A stretch of 64,000 nucleotides of DNA, from NCBI RefSeq assembly GCF_963924675.1, contig NC_089226.1, forward strand, positions 47,633,124 to 47,697,123, in the 5' to 3' direction. Under the pieces are notes generated by a model, which was not told where the DNA came from, made no database searches, and saw only the letters and a program-made list of their open reading frames with translations. This DNA comes from Phocoena phocoena (taxonomy: Eukaryota; Chordata; Mammalia; Artiodactyla; Phocoenidae). The stretch's first letter is position 1. Each line of letters opens with the position of its first letter. Shown in pieces: positions 1-9,756 of the stretch. The translations under genes were made by a program, and so were the position numbers.

Positions 1-1129
1 TTAAAACCCAGAGCTGACAGACAGGTCAGCAGTTTTTCCCCTGTCCATGTTGTCATATATTATGCAAACTTACAAAGGAAAAAAAAAGCTGTTATTGAAG
101 ATAGGCGTATAGAAGATGAAGCCTCACTCATAAATTTCCTTTCCACATAAACTAAAATTTCTCATTTTGTTCCATTATAACTTCAAAGGACCTTGCATAG
201 TTTATTGACTAGTCATATACATAGGTATTATCCCATTTTTTTGCAACTTAATTTGTACACACAATTTTGTGCAGGTCCGTGGGGGAGTTCTTCAACATAA
301 TGTATCTCCAGAAGATGGCTTAAGAGTGGAGGCAAGACCCCCTTTCTTTTGGTGTAATTCTTAGGTTGAACTCAGAAGTAAATTTAGAATTGTAACTAAC
401 ATCTTGTTGAAGTTGCCTAAAAGGAGGAAAGTAAGGAAAAAGAAATGAGAAGAAAGCACCAGCAGGACCAAAAAGTAGCTGCTGTTTTAAAAAGAATTTA
501 TTTCTCTTTTGCTGTAGGTTTACATGTGTTGGTGGGTTTTCACAATTCTGAAGTTGTTGTAAATAAATTAGCTGTAAAGCAGTCACAGATTGTTTTTTCT
601 TAGTTTTCTAAATTACTTCAGGTATCAAGCTGAGAAGTCTGTGGGGCTTTTAGTAACAGCATACAGTTTCATATTATGATTTTTTGAAAGTGGAGGCAGA
701 AACAACCCAAATAATTCCATTTACATCTGAATTAAATTCTTTGGGCATTTCTTGGATTTTATTAGCAATTCAGTAAGAACTCTAGTATTAGGAGATATAC
801 AGTAATTACAAAAGAATGGGAAGGATAGAAGTAAAAGGGCACTGAATTCATAATGCAGAATTTCGCTGAAGTTATCACATTTTTGTGATTAGAGGGTGGT
901 GGATAAAATTTTAATCCTTCAAAGTAATTTTCTTTGGATTCCAATCTGTGTATTTTTTACACTTACTCTACTAATTGTTCCATTGCAAATGTCAAATCAG
1001 TAGTAGTTTTGTAAGACGCTTCAATGGATTTGAGGAACATTTTTTAAGTCATTTACCGACCCAATTTTCATAAAGCCCATTAGTATATATTATAATAATA
1101 GATATTTATTGAAGATAAAACATATTTAT
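1..1129. other. No gene recognised
   Basis: AT-rich sequence without a recognisable gene or repeat. Open frames are short, lack splice or start context and show no familiar protein motif. It may hold decayed repeats too old to recognise by eye. Confidence 0.5.
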
Positions 1130-1345
1130 GGGCTTCCCTGGTGGCGCAGTGGTTGAGAGTCCGCCTGCCGATGCAGGGGACACGGGTTCGTGCCCCGGTC
1201 CAGGAAGATCCCACATGCCGCGGAGCGGCTGGGCCTGTGAGCCATGGCCGCTGAGCCTGCGTGTCCGGAGCCTGTGCTTCGCAGCGGAAGAGGCCACAAC
1301 AGTGAGAGGCCCGTGTACTGCAAAAAAAAAAAAAAAAAAAAAAAA
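1130..1345 (+). mobile_element. CHR-type tRNA-derived SINE
   Basis: The element begins with gggcttccctggtggcgcag, the head of the cetacean tRNA-Glu SINE. The A box is tggcgcagtgg and the B box lies in gggttcgtgcccc, the two internal Pol III promoter parts. It ends in an A tail at about 1322-1345. It encodes no protein and depends on L1 enzymes for mobility. No target-site duplication could be seen. The open frames on both strands here are SINE shadows. Confidence 0.93.
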
Positions 1346-1354
1346 TTATAAACA

Positions 1355-1434
1355 ATGATACCTATTAGCTGTATGACATCAGAGAAATAAGTGACTTTTT
1401 TAGGGCCAGTGTCCTTACCTGTTAAACGAGGAAA
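1355..1434 (+). repeat. MIR SINE fragment
   Basis: The stretch resembles the MIR core: tagctgtatgacatc corresponds to the agctgtgtgaccttg block, and gtccttacctgttaaa to the cagtttcctcatctgtaaaatg block. The copy is cut at 1434 by the LTR at 1435-1979; a few flanking bases resume at 1980. Confidence 0.6.
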
Positions 1435-1979
1435 TGTTGTCGAATGCATGTTCATCTGGCTGATGCACAGTGAGGCCAAACAACCTCAGTTTGGAGCAGA
1501 GAAAGGTTTATTGCAGGGCCAAGCAAGAACAGGTGGCTCATGCTCAAAAAACCTGAACTTCCAGATGGTTTTCAGGAAAGCATTTTTATAGGCAAAATTT
1601 GGGGTGAGGGCAGCAGGGTGTGTGACTTTCTTCTGATTGGTTGGTGGTGAGGTAACAGGGCCGTGCTCCAGGAATCTTGTGCTCAGCCTGAAGTTACCAT
1701 CCTCCACCTGGGTAGGGGCCTTAGTTCCTGCAAAAGAACTGAAAGATATTGTTACGTATATTCCTTAAGGAGGAACCAGGACCCTGCTTTATATTGTTTC
1801 TTGATTGCTTCTCTTTTGTTTCTGCATTTCCTTACTTCCCTGGATAGAAACTGTTTGAATTTGCTTTTTGGAACACAGGGAGCTCTGGGAGGCAGAAGCC
1901 TTTTTCCTACAAACAAGAAACAGGGGGACATGGAAAGGCCTGTACCCAGGAGGGCCCCACAGGGTCCTACTCAGTTTCA
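1435..1979 (-). mobile_element. Solo LTR of an endogenous retrovirus
   Basis: Read on the minus strand, the segment starts with TG (TGAAACTGAGTAGGACCC), carries AATAAA followed by a pyrimidine-rich U5-like end, and finishes CA. A 4-bp repeat gaaa flanks it (1431-1434 and 1980-1983), and the broken MIR on its left supports an insertion. No internal viral genes are present, so this is a solo LTR of about 545 bp. The family was not identified; ERV class I or ERVL are both possible. Confidence 0.6.
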
Positions 1980-1983
1980 GAAA

Positions 1984-2317
1984 TTAGCCTAAATTATTTC
2001 TAATATTCTTTTAAATTCTAAGTTCTATGAGGTCATTAAAAATGAGAGAAATAATTCAATATGTGAATGAAAGTAATCCATTGTAATTTAAAGTTACTAG
2101 TTTATAGATACTAATTATATCACTTCTATTCACATTAGTAGTGGTATCAATAATAATTTATCTTTCTGAATCTGATATGATTATTTCTTTGCTTTCTACC
2201 TTTCATAAGATAAAGTCAGAACTCCTCAAGATGGCACATTTGAGCAATTATAATTATAATATAGCCCCAACCTGTCTTTCTTGCTTTCTCCCTTAAAACC
2301 CCTGTACTACCCATATA
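1984..2317. other. No gene recognised
   Basis: AT-rich unique-looking sequence. The last 80 bases (pyrimidine-rich, ccaacctgtctttcttgc) may be a worn L2 piece, but this is too weak to call. Confidence 0.4.
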
Positions 2318-2499
2318 TCAAACTCTTTTTAAAAATTTTATTTAATTAATTTTATTTATTTTTTGGCTGCATTGGGTCTTCGTTGCTGCGCGTGGGCTTT
2401 CTCTAGTTGCGGCGAGCAGGGTCTACTCTTTGTTGTGGTGCACGGGCTTCTCATTGCGGTGGCTTCTCTTGTTGGGGAGACACGAGCTCTAGGCATACA

Positions 2500-2680
2500 G
2501 GCTTCAGTAGTTGCAGCATGTGGGCTCAGTAGTTGCAACACACAGGCCGTAGGGCATGCAGGCTTCAGTAGTTGAGGCGCGTGGGCTCAGTAATTGCGGT
2601 GTGTGTGCTCTAGGGCATGTGCGCTTCAGTAGTTGTGGCGTGCAGGCTCAATAGTTGTGGCTCATGGGCTCTAGAGTGCA
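2500..2680 (-). repeat. Tandem 61-bp units inside the SINE
   Basis: Three successive units each begin gcttcagtagttg and continue with a ggctcagtagttg block and a ctctag-type end, at about 2500-2560, 2561-2622 and 2623-2680. The other long copies at 59993-60329 and 63168-63487 have a single such unit, so this copy has expanded it. Confidence 0.75.
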
Positions 2681-2696
2681 GGCTCAGTAATTGTAG

Positions 2697-2887
2697 TTTA
2701 TGAACAATGTAGTTTATAAACAATTATACCCATTAGCTGTATGACATCGGACAAATAAGTTACTTTTTTAGGCCCAGTTTCCTTACCTGTTAAATGAGGA
2801 AATGTTGTCGAACACAAGTTCATGTGCCTGACGCACAGTTAGGCCAAACAGACCTCAGAGTTTGGAGCAGAGAAAGGTTCATTGCAG
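2697..2887 (+). repeat. Copied segment of 1345-1519 inserted in a SINE
   Basis: The bases from ataaacaattatacc to gagaaaggttcattgcagggc match 1345-1519 in order and orientation with roughly one mismatch in ten. The source is composite (MIR, then the end of the 1435-1979 LTR), so two independent insertions are very unlikely. The left junction has a 16-bp imperfect tandem repeat (2694-2709, 2710-2725). The right junction falls on a shared gggc. Confidence 0.85.
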
Positions 2888-3007
2888 GGCTTAGTTGCTC
2901 CGCGGCATGTGTGATCTTCCTGGGACAGGGATCGAACTTGCGTTCCTTTCATTGGCAGGCAGATTCTAAACCACTGCGCCACCAGGGAAGTCCCTCAAAC
3001 TCTTTTT

Positions 3008-3700
3008 TAATGATTATTTTTTGAGTGATAGCTTATCAAGATATAATTCACATACCATAAGATCCACCCTTTTAGAGTGTATAATTTGGTGGTTTTTAGT
3101 ATATTCACAGAGGAGTAGAGCCATCATCACTAATTTCAGAAGATTTTCATAACCCCTCAGAGAAACTCTGTACCCATTAGCAGTCATTCCCTTTTCTCCT
3201 TCTGCCTAGTCCCTGCAAACTATTAATATACTTTCTGTCTCTATAGATTTACATAAACTGAACAATTCATATAGATGGAGTCATATAATATGTGGCCTTT
3301 TATGACTGGCTTCTTTCACTTAAGATGATGTTTTCAAGGTTCACCCATGTTGTAACATGTATCAGTTTTTCATTCCTTTTTATGGCCAAATCGTATTTAA
3401 TAATAATAATAATAATAATAATTTATCACATACTATTTATCCACTTATCAGCTGATAGACATTTGGGTTGTTCCCACATTTAGGCTATTATGAATAATGC
3501 TGCTGTGAACATTCTTGTACAGATTTTTGTGGGAACATATGTTTTTATTTTCTTGGGTGTATACCTAGGAGTAGAATCGCTGGTTCCTAAGATAAGTCTA
3601 TGTTTAACTTTTCGAGGAACTGTCAAACTATTTTCCAAAATGTTTTCACCATTTTATAATCCCACCAGCAATGAATGAGAGTTACAGTTTCTCCTCATTC
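3008..3700 (-). mobile_element. Old L1 3' end fragment
   Basis: Antisense of an old mammalian L1 3' part. Recognisable blocks are the end of ORF2 and the 3' region, for example ggctattatgaataatgctgc and aggagtagaatcgctgg on the plus strand. It carries a (TAA)n insertion at 3397-3424. Stops in all frames show it is dead. Confidence 0.85.
3397..3424. repeat. (TAA)n microsatellite
   Basis: About nine uninterrupted taa units inside the L1 fragment. Confidence 0.9.
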
Positions 3701-3862
3701 AGACTTATAAAATATGGATTTAAAAAAATCTTTTTATTCATGTATTTACACAACACAAATTATTAAGAGCAAACCACTATGCACAGAGGTAAACATGAAG
3801 TAATGCCAGTGGTACTATGTTTATGGTATCTACAATGTCTGTGTGAAATGAAGTTCATATTT

Positions 3863-4290
3863 TATGGCAAGACAAGAAAAATTTAAACATAAAAAAAATT
3901 TTCCTTTGGCCTCCTCTCTCCCACCTACTGTGCATTGTTTACCTATATTATACATCAACCAAACCTCCCCCATTGGCAGAAATATCTGCTCAGCCATGAA
4001 GAGGAACATTCTCCTAGCACCAATAAGGCAACTCCTTAAAAGATAACATTCCTTCTTGATCTTTTAAGGGGCATCTAAAGATGACACTTAGATCTGGATT
4101 GTGTGAACTATCAATAATATGACATTTAATGTACAGCCCTCTGTCTCAAAAACCTTATATAACTGTGCCTTGACTTCTAATAGGTTCTTGGAGCTTTCTG
4201 AGTTCTTCCCAGGTTATAATCCTCAAATTTGGCTAGAACAAAGTTTTCCCTTTCTTTCTTAGATGGACTGATTAATTTTTCATTGACATA
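3863..4290 (+). mobile_element. Candidate solo LTR
   Basis: The segment starts tggcaagac, has a TATA-like block (cttatataactgtgcc, near 4155), then a gttcttggagctttc to caggttataatcctc stretch like an R/U5 region, and ends near cattgaca. This order resembles a retroviral LTR in plus orientation. No clear flanking duplication was seen and the family is unknown. Confidence 0.45.
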
Positions 4291-4354
4291 CAGAACGATC
4301 CTCTACCCTTACAAAAGTTAGCTAAACTACTCCATGGAACCACACTGCAAAGCA

Positions 4355-4500
4355 GACAAAAAAGTCCAAATTCCTTAACATAGCCTGCAAAGCTCTCAAT
4401 GACCTCCCCTTTCTCAACAATTTCTTTCCATGAGTCACAAGCTCTTTCTATCCTCTACTCAAAAGCAAGTAGAACCAAAGGCACACCTTAGCCAATTAAA
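4355..4500 (+). repeat. L2 LINE fragment
   Basis: The block ccttaacatagcctgcaaag followed by ctcaatgacctcccctttctc matches the pattern of the non-coding 3' part of L2 elements. Confidence 0.55.
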
Positions 4501-5404
4501 AATAAAATCACAGTAAAGCAACTTTGGCATCTCTAACTTTGAGCCACATAATTTCTTCTCATATATCCCCAGATAACCTGGTTATAAAACATATATTCTA
4601 AATAATAAAATGAATTGGTTTTTGTTTTGTGGAACTTTTAGCATAAGATAAAGTTGGGGGAAGGTGTGGGACATTAAAATGATGACTTTGGTTTTAGGAT
4701 AATTTATTTGTAATCCTTTGTGACAGAAATTAATAACTGGGGCCAGTTATCTAAATGACCCACTTTAATAGGGTCGTTGGTATATAAAAGAATGCTTACC
4801 TTTTTGCTATCTAAATTGGGAGAGTCTTCTCTTCTGAAAGTGGTATTAACAGACCAGGTTAAAAAGAAAGGGAATGAGGTATGACAGCACTGAATATTAT
4901 TGTACTGGAAATAATGATCTGTTCTATCTGTAGACCATTCCTTATGGGTATCAGTGGCTAGTTTATATATGGCATTCATGTACCTTAAGCCTATAACTGC
5001 TTCTGGTCATAGGTGGAGGAAAGAGATACAAAAGTAAATGAAAACATAATATTTGTGAATGAGAATTTCTACAAGGAGGCATAGAGAATACCAGTAGGTG
5101 ATCTGTGACAGAATCACTAAGCCTGAAGCCTGCCTGCTTCTCATGAGGAACAAAGATCAGGGAAACTGTCTTGGAAAATCTTCTGAGAAACTGGTAGAGC
5201 TAGCTCCCACTAATTTTCTGCTTCTTTTTTTCTGGGTGTTTCAGTCTCTGAATGAATTATCATACTGAAAAGATACACTAAACATTAGTTTGCTTTTAAA
5301 CTTGTGCTTTTATTTCATACTTAGGAGCACTTTTTCTTTCATATTCTATATAATGTAGAGGACCATGTAAGTGAGAACTTAGAAAAGCTGGGGATTATGA
5401 CATT
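4501..5404. other. No gene recognised
   Basis: No exon or repeat could be supported. A minus-strand open frame of 91 codons at 4704-4979 has no recognisable motif, no upstream signals and no conserved family, and is probably chance. Confidence 0.45.
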
Positions 5405-5455
5405 CAAAAATCTTCCCTTATTGTATATAAATTATACCTCAATAAATTAAAATAA
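5405..5455 (+). repeat. L1 3' terminal scrap
   Basis: The phrase tgtatataaattatacctcaataaattaaaa is typical of the extreme 3' end of old L1 elements. Confidence 0.55.
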
Positions 5456-5494
5456 CTTTTTTCCCCTTTGTATTGTGTCTCTACTTGAATAGCA

Positions 5495-5690
5495 GTGGGT
5501 ATAAATACCAGATTCTCTGGGTTGATTATCCCAGGTCTTTCAAAATTCTACCTTTGTGACCTTGGGAAAGTTGATAAATATTTCTGTTCCTTAGTTTATT
5601 TATCTATAAAATGGGTACCATATTAGCATCTTCCTAATAGGGTTATTGGGAGATATAGCATAATTCATTCAAAGATTGTTTAGTATGTTA
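5495..5690 (+). repeat. MIR SINE
   Basis: The MIR core is legible: tttgtgaccttgggaaag, then ccttagtttatttatctata with aaatgggtaccat, then tagggttattgggag. The spacing agrees with the family. Confidence 0.8.
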
Positions 5691-5729
5691 TTGTTATCAA
5701 CTCCAGGGTGAGGAATAAGTCTTTCTTTC

Positions 5730-6145
5730 TAATTTTATCTTACTATGTGTCTCACCCTACTCCTCTGACCCCATGAAACCTGATTCAGTCACAGGGTCAC
5801 TTTATTGTGCTTCCATACTTTCACAGGTTCACACTTCCTCTTTTCTTCTTGTTGCATACAGTCTCATACCATGTTTTCTCCTCCCACTAGATCTTATGCC
5901 TCTAGGCTTCTCAAGTGTTTTCATTGCTCTCTAAAAACCCCTCTCCTGTAACAATAATCATGGTCTACTTTTTTTTTTTGCCTTTGAGTCTAGCATTATT
6001 TCTTTATTGTCTGAAGAAGAAGGAGGAAAAGAAAGAAAGGGAGGAGAAATAGGAAGAGGGTGGAGGAGTCAAGAGAAAAAGATGAAAGGAGAGAAGTACT
6101 TGACTCAAAGTATACACTTAACAAATATTTTTGAATGAATAATAA
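5730..6145 (+). repeat. L2 LINE 3' part with purine tract
   Basis: An L2-like 3' region: cccactagatcttatgcc resembles the cccactagactgtgagc block, and the end caaatatttttgaatgaata is the L2 terminus. A purine-rich low-complexity stretch at about 6010-6100 interrupts it. Confidence 0.6.
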
Positions 6146-6171
6146 GAATTCTTATATGCATATAAACTTTT

Positions 6172-6262
6172 TGCACTTAGTTTCCTCATATTTAAAATGG
6201 ATAATATTCTCTAACGTATTGGTTTTGTGAAGATTAAATGAATTAATATCCAAAAATTAACA
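6172..6262 (+). repeat. MIR fragment
   Basis: cttagtttcctcatatttaa with aaatggataat, followed by gtgaagattaaatgaatt, is the right half of a MIR. Confidence 0.7.
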
Positions 6263-6400
6263 TACAATCACAGTCTACTTTTGTTTGCTCTATTGAATTA
6301 TGAGCTTTTGGGTGAGATGCTCTAATTTTTTCAGATGTGATTCATTTTTGAATGCCCTGGAATGCTGGCACAAAGCAGATATTTAAAAAAAATTGAGTTA
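6263..6400 (+). repeat. L2 3' terminal fragment
   Basis: The blocks gaattatgagcttttggg and gaatgctggcacaaagcaga follow the order of the L2 3' end (tgagctccttgaggg, then cctggcacatag). Confidence 0.55.
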
Positions 6401-7959
6401 AATATTGGCTTGGCTACTGAGGTTGCAGAAATTGGGAGTGGCAGTTCTTATTGTTTTCAGTTCACCTTATTTGACGCAGTTTTGCCTTATGATCCTGTAC
6501 TAAGAACCTGGTGATGATCCGCATGCTACAACACTTGAAAGAGCCTCTCCAACAGCAAGACTTAACCATGCTGCTTATTTTGGAATCCAGGATAATGGAA
6601 TAATAGCACTATCATTGTTTTACCATCCTTGTTTTAAAATTTGGGTCAAAATTAGTACTTCTTATATTTATAAGAACCAAATGATTTTATACACTTGTCA
6701 TTTTAAAATAATGGCACTAGTTTTTATAAAAGCTTTTAATGAGTAGTAAGGAAAGAGAAAAATATGAGAACATTTTATTCTGTTATTTTTATTATCATAT
6801 TTTTTGAAAATCTAATTTTTAAAATTTATTTTATGTATGGTGAAAATAAGGAGAGGGCAAGAAGTCTCTGAAGATAAAGAAGTCCTGAGTTGTCCCCCAG
6901 CCTTTTCCACTCAAGGGATCCAGTTCAGGAAATTGTAATACAACTAAGTCCAAGTGAATGGATTTAAAAATAGTAGTGTGTAAGAATTGTGTAACACACA
7001 GAGGGACAAAGCAGTCTAACTTTGCTTCTAATGCATAGTCTCAGGCAAATAGACTCAGGAAAGCAATCTTGGCTATGAACTGTTGAGGCCAAAAAAGGAA
7101 GTGTGAGAATGGTAGGTGAAACAAAGCAGAACTAAAGCAAACTTGGGTGCATTAGTACCTGGAGTATCCAATACTTTTTTAAAGAGAAGCAAACTTACAC
7201 TCTGCTAGCCTAAATGTGTGCATGAGGAAAAAACCCTGTCTGGGCTAACCTGCCCCTAAGGGTACTTAGCTGGAAGAGAAGGTGGTAACTTTGTGTAAAG
7301 AAAATGGATCATGGTCTTCCTGCCACAGTCTCGTGAGGATGCATTACTTGACTGGTAGACAAAGGTAAACTCATCTCTGTGGGAGCTTTTGTGTATTGTA
7401 CTAAATACATAACTGTATGTGTGGCCCTGGAGATGCTAGACCTAAAAGGGTTGAGAAAAGGGCAACTTGCAAAATAATCAAAAGGATGAAGGGTTTTATG
7501 TGTAAAGGTATACCTGAGATTAAGATATTTTTATAGAGAAATGGAAAGGTAAAGGGTGGATATGATCATAGTCATTGATATTGTAAGACATGTGAAGAGC
7601 ATGAGTAGACTTATTCACCAAAGTCAAGAATACTAGAACTAAGTGGAACTTTTTAAAGTACGAAAAAAATCATTCTAGAAAAATAAAAGAGAACATTTCT
7701 GTATCAAATTAATACTAGATGCAGTGAGACTCAATACATGTGGCAGGTGAACAAGATAAAAATGTAGATATTTTCAGGATGGATTTAAGTAGATTAATAA
7801 TGGTAATGGTCATTAGATGGTCTTTGTATATTAGTTATATTAGGTGGGGTACTGCTTCAGCAATAAATAATTCCCCAAATCTCAGTAGTTTTAAATACCA
7901 CAGGTGTATTTTTCTCTCATGAATCATATTTATAATGTGTCAGGGCGTGGAGGTGGGGA
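6401..7959. other. No gene recognised
   Basis: About 1.5 kb of AT-rich sequence in which I see no gene, RNA or confident repeat. Short frames such as 7740-7922 carry no motif. Confidence 0.5.
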
Positions 7960-8173
7960 TGATTCTTTGTGTAGGTGCATATAACTATACTTCATTTATT
8001 TTCATTGCTGTATAGTATTCTGTGGTATGAATGTTCCACAATTTATTCAGCCTATTGTCAAAAAACACGTGATTGTTTCTAGTTCTGTTGCTAAGAACAT
8101 AGTTTTACATAACCCTTGGTGCACACATGCACTCATTTCTGTTAGTTATGTGCTTAAAAAAAGGACCAGCTGT

Positions 8174-8381
8174 GGGCTTCCCTGGTGGTGCAGTGGTTGA
8201 GAGTCCGCCTGCCGATGCAGGGGATGTGGGTTCGTGCCCCGGTCCAGGAGGATCCCACGTGCTGCAGAGCGGCTGGGCCCGTGAGCCATGGCTGCTGAGC
8301 CTGCGCGTCCGGAGCCTGTGCTCTGCAATGGGAGAGGCCACAGCAGTGAGAGGCCCGCGTACCACACCCCCCGACAAAAAA
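8174..8381 (+). mobile_element. CHR-type SINE
   Basis: A complete tRNA-derived SINE from gggcttccctggtggtgcag, through the B box gggttcgtgcccc, to a short A-rich tail. The flanks aggaccagctgt (left) and aggcccggctgc (right) look like a diverged 12-bp target duplication, placing the insertion at the left end of the adjacent DNA element. Confidence 0.92.
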
Positions 8382-8563
8382 TAGGCCCGGCTGCATAATT
8401 TGTAGGGACCAGGGCAAAATGAAAATGTGGGGTCCATTGATCAACATTTATTAAGAGTTTTAAGATAGCCACAACAGAGCATTATATTAAACATGGAGTC
8501 ATTTTAGGTTCAAGGCCCTATGCAACTGCACAGGTTACATGCCCATGAAACTACTGGGATTTG
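8382..8563 (+). mobile_element. Non-autonomous DNA transposon, hAT-like
   Basis: Starts with aggcccggctgcataattt and ends with a degraded inverse (catgccc, then atgaaactactggg), matching a common mammalian MITE with ends of the cagggccggct type. Internal phrases such as caaggccctatgcaactgca are characteristic. The exact family name is not certain. Confidence 0.6.
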
Positions 8564-8893
8564 GGGTATTATTTACTGCTGCAAGATTACTCATGGGGAT
8601 GTTAGGAGTAGAATTGCTGGTTCATAAGTTATGCATAAATTCAACAGTTGGGTAATATGACAAAGTGTACCAATTTACAGTATAGTCAGCAACGTATGAA
8701 AATTACTTTTCCTCCACATCCTTGACAGCATTGCCAGGCTTTAAAATTTTAGACACCCTTGTGTGGGTGTGATTACATCTCACTATATTTTATTTTGCAT
8801 GTCTCTAATGATAAATGAAGCTTAGCATCTTTTCATATGTTTATTGTTCATTAGAATATCTTTGGTGAAGTCCGTATTTAAGACTCTTTCTCA

Positions 8894-9100
8894 TTTTTTT
8901 TCTTTTTGCGGTACATGGGCCTCTCACTGTTGTGGCCTCTCCCGTTGCAGAGCACAGGCTCCGGACACGCAGGCTCAGCGGCCATGGCTCACGGGCCCAG
9001 CCGCTCTGCGTCATGTGGGATCTTCCCGGAGTGGGGCAGGAACCTGTGTCCCCTGCATTGGCAGGCAGACTTTCAATCACTGCGCCACCAGGGAAGCCCT
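8894..9100 (-). mobile_element. CHR-type SINE
   Basis: T-rich tail at 8894, then the reverse complement of the SINE body, ending ccaccagggaagccct. It lies 512 bp from the oppositely oriented copy at 8174-8381, so a transcript across both could fold back. Confidence 0.93.
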
Positions 9101-9306
9101 CTTGATTATTTTTTATTGCTATGACAGTGTCAATGAGGAAAATTACAGAATAAACAATAGATTATATATATATAAAATGTATATAAATATATAGAAATAG
9201 TTTGTCTCCTAACAGCTTTAATTTGTTAATTTAAAAAGTGATTTACTTCCTAGTGATAAAAAGGCTTATGTTAGAAGCAATGAATATTATTACATTTATA
9301 TGTTGC
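9101..9306. other. No gene recognised
   Basis: AT-rich spacer, including a (TA)-rich patch at about 9163-9200, between a SINE and L1-A. Confidence 0.5.
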
Positions 9307-9319
9307 ACTTTTAGTTTTT
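9307..9319. repeat. Left target-site duplication of L1-A
   Basis: acttttagttttt, repeated exactly at 16334-16346 on the far side of L1-A. The two copies define the element ends. Confidence 0.85.
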
Positions 9320-9756
9320 TTACATCTTTATTGGAGTATAATTGCTTTACAATGTTGTGTTAGTTTCCGCTGTATAACAAAGTGAATCAGCTATACGTAT
9401 ACATATATCCCCATATCCCCTCCCTGTTGCATCTCCCTTCTACCTACCCTCCCCATCCCACCCCTCTAGGTGGTTGCAAAGCACCGAGCTGATCTCCCTG
9501 TGCTATGTGGCTGCTTCCCACTAGCTATCTAGTTTACATTTGGTAGTGTATATATGTCAATGCCACTCTCTCACTTCATCCCAACTTACCCTTCCCCCTC
9601 CCCATGTCCTCAAGTCCTTCTCTAAGTCTGCATCTTTATTCCTGTCCTGCCCCTAGGTTCATCAGAACCAATTTTTTTGTTTTTGTTTTTTTTTAGATTC
9701 CATTTTTATGTGTTAGCATATGGTATTTGTTTTTCTCTTTCTGACTTCACTCTTTA

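Larger units (their letters stand above)
2331..2994 (-). mobile_element. Long-form CHR SINE, enlarged by two rearrangements
   Basis: The reverse complement of a long CHR-family SINE: T-rich tail at 2331, body with repeated gggctcagtagttg motifs, and the tRNA head at 2890-2994 ending ccaccagggaagtccc. A perfect 13-bp target duplication, tcaaactcttttt, lies at 2318-2330 and 2995-3007, so the whole 664 bp behaves as one insertion. Other long copies in this window are about 320 bp. The excess comes from a 61-bp tandem expansion (2500-2680) and an inserted copy of upstream DNA (about 2697-2887). Confidence 0.92.
7960..8895 (-). mobile_element. Old L1 3' fragment, interrupted twice
   Basis: Antisense L1: attgctgtatagtattctgtgg on the left, and on the right ggagtagaattgctggttcat, tttgcatgtctctaatgata and catcttttcatatgtttatt, in the L1 order. 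It is split by a CHR SINE (8174-8381) and by a short DNA-transposon-like element (8382-8563). Confidence 0.8.

Noticed and set aside
2331..2994. Reading the direct repeats in this SINE as a CRISPR-like or satellite array
   Set aside because: Units are imperfect, only three in number and lie within a tRNA-derived SINE of a mammalian genome.
4704..4979. 91-codon minus-strand frame
   Set aside because: No motif, no splice or start context, AT-rich chance-like composition.
8105..8472. Overlapping open frames of about 100 codons on both strands, repeated near 1130, 16430, 26160, 58670 and 59260
   Set aside because: All are translations of the GC-rich CHR SINE; similar peptides recur at each copy.
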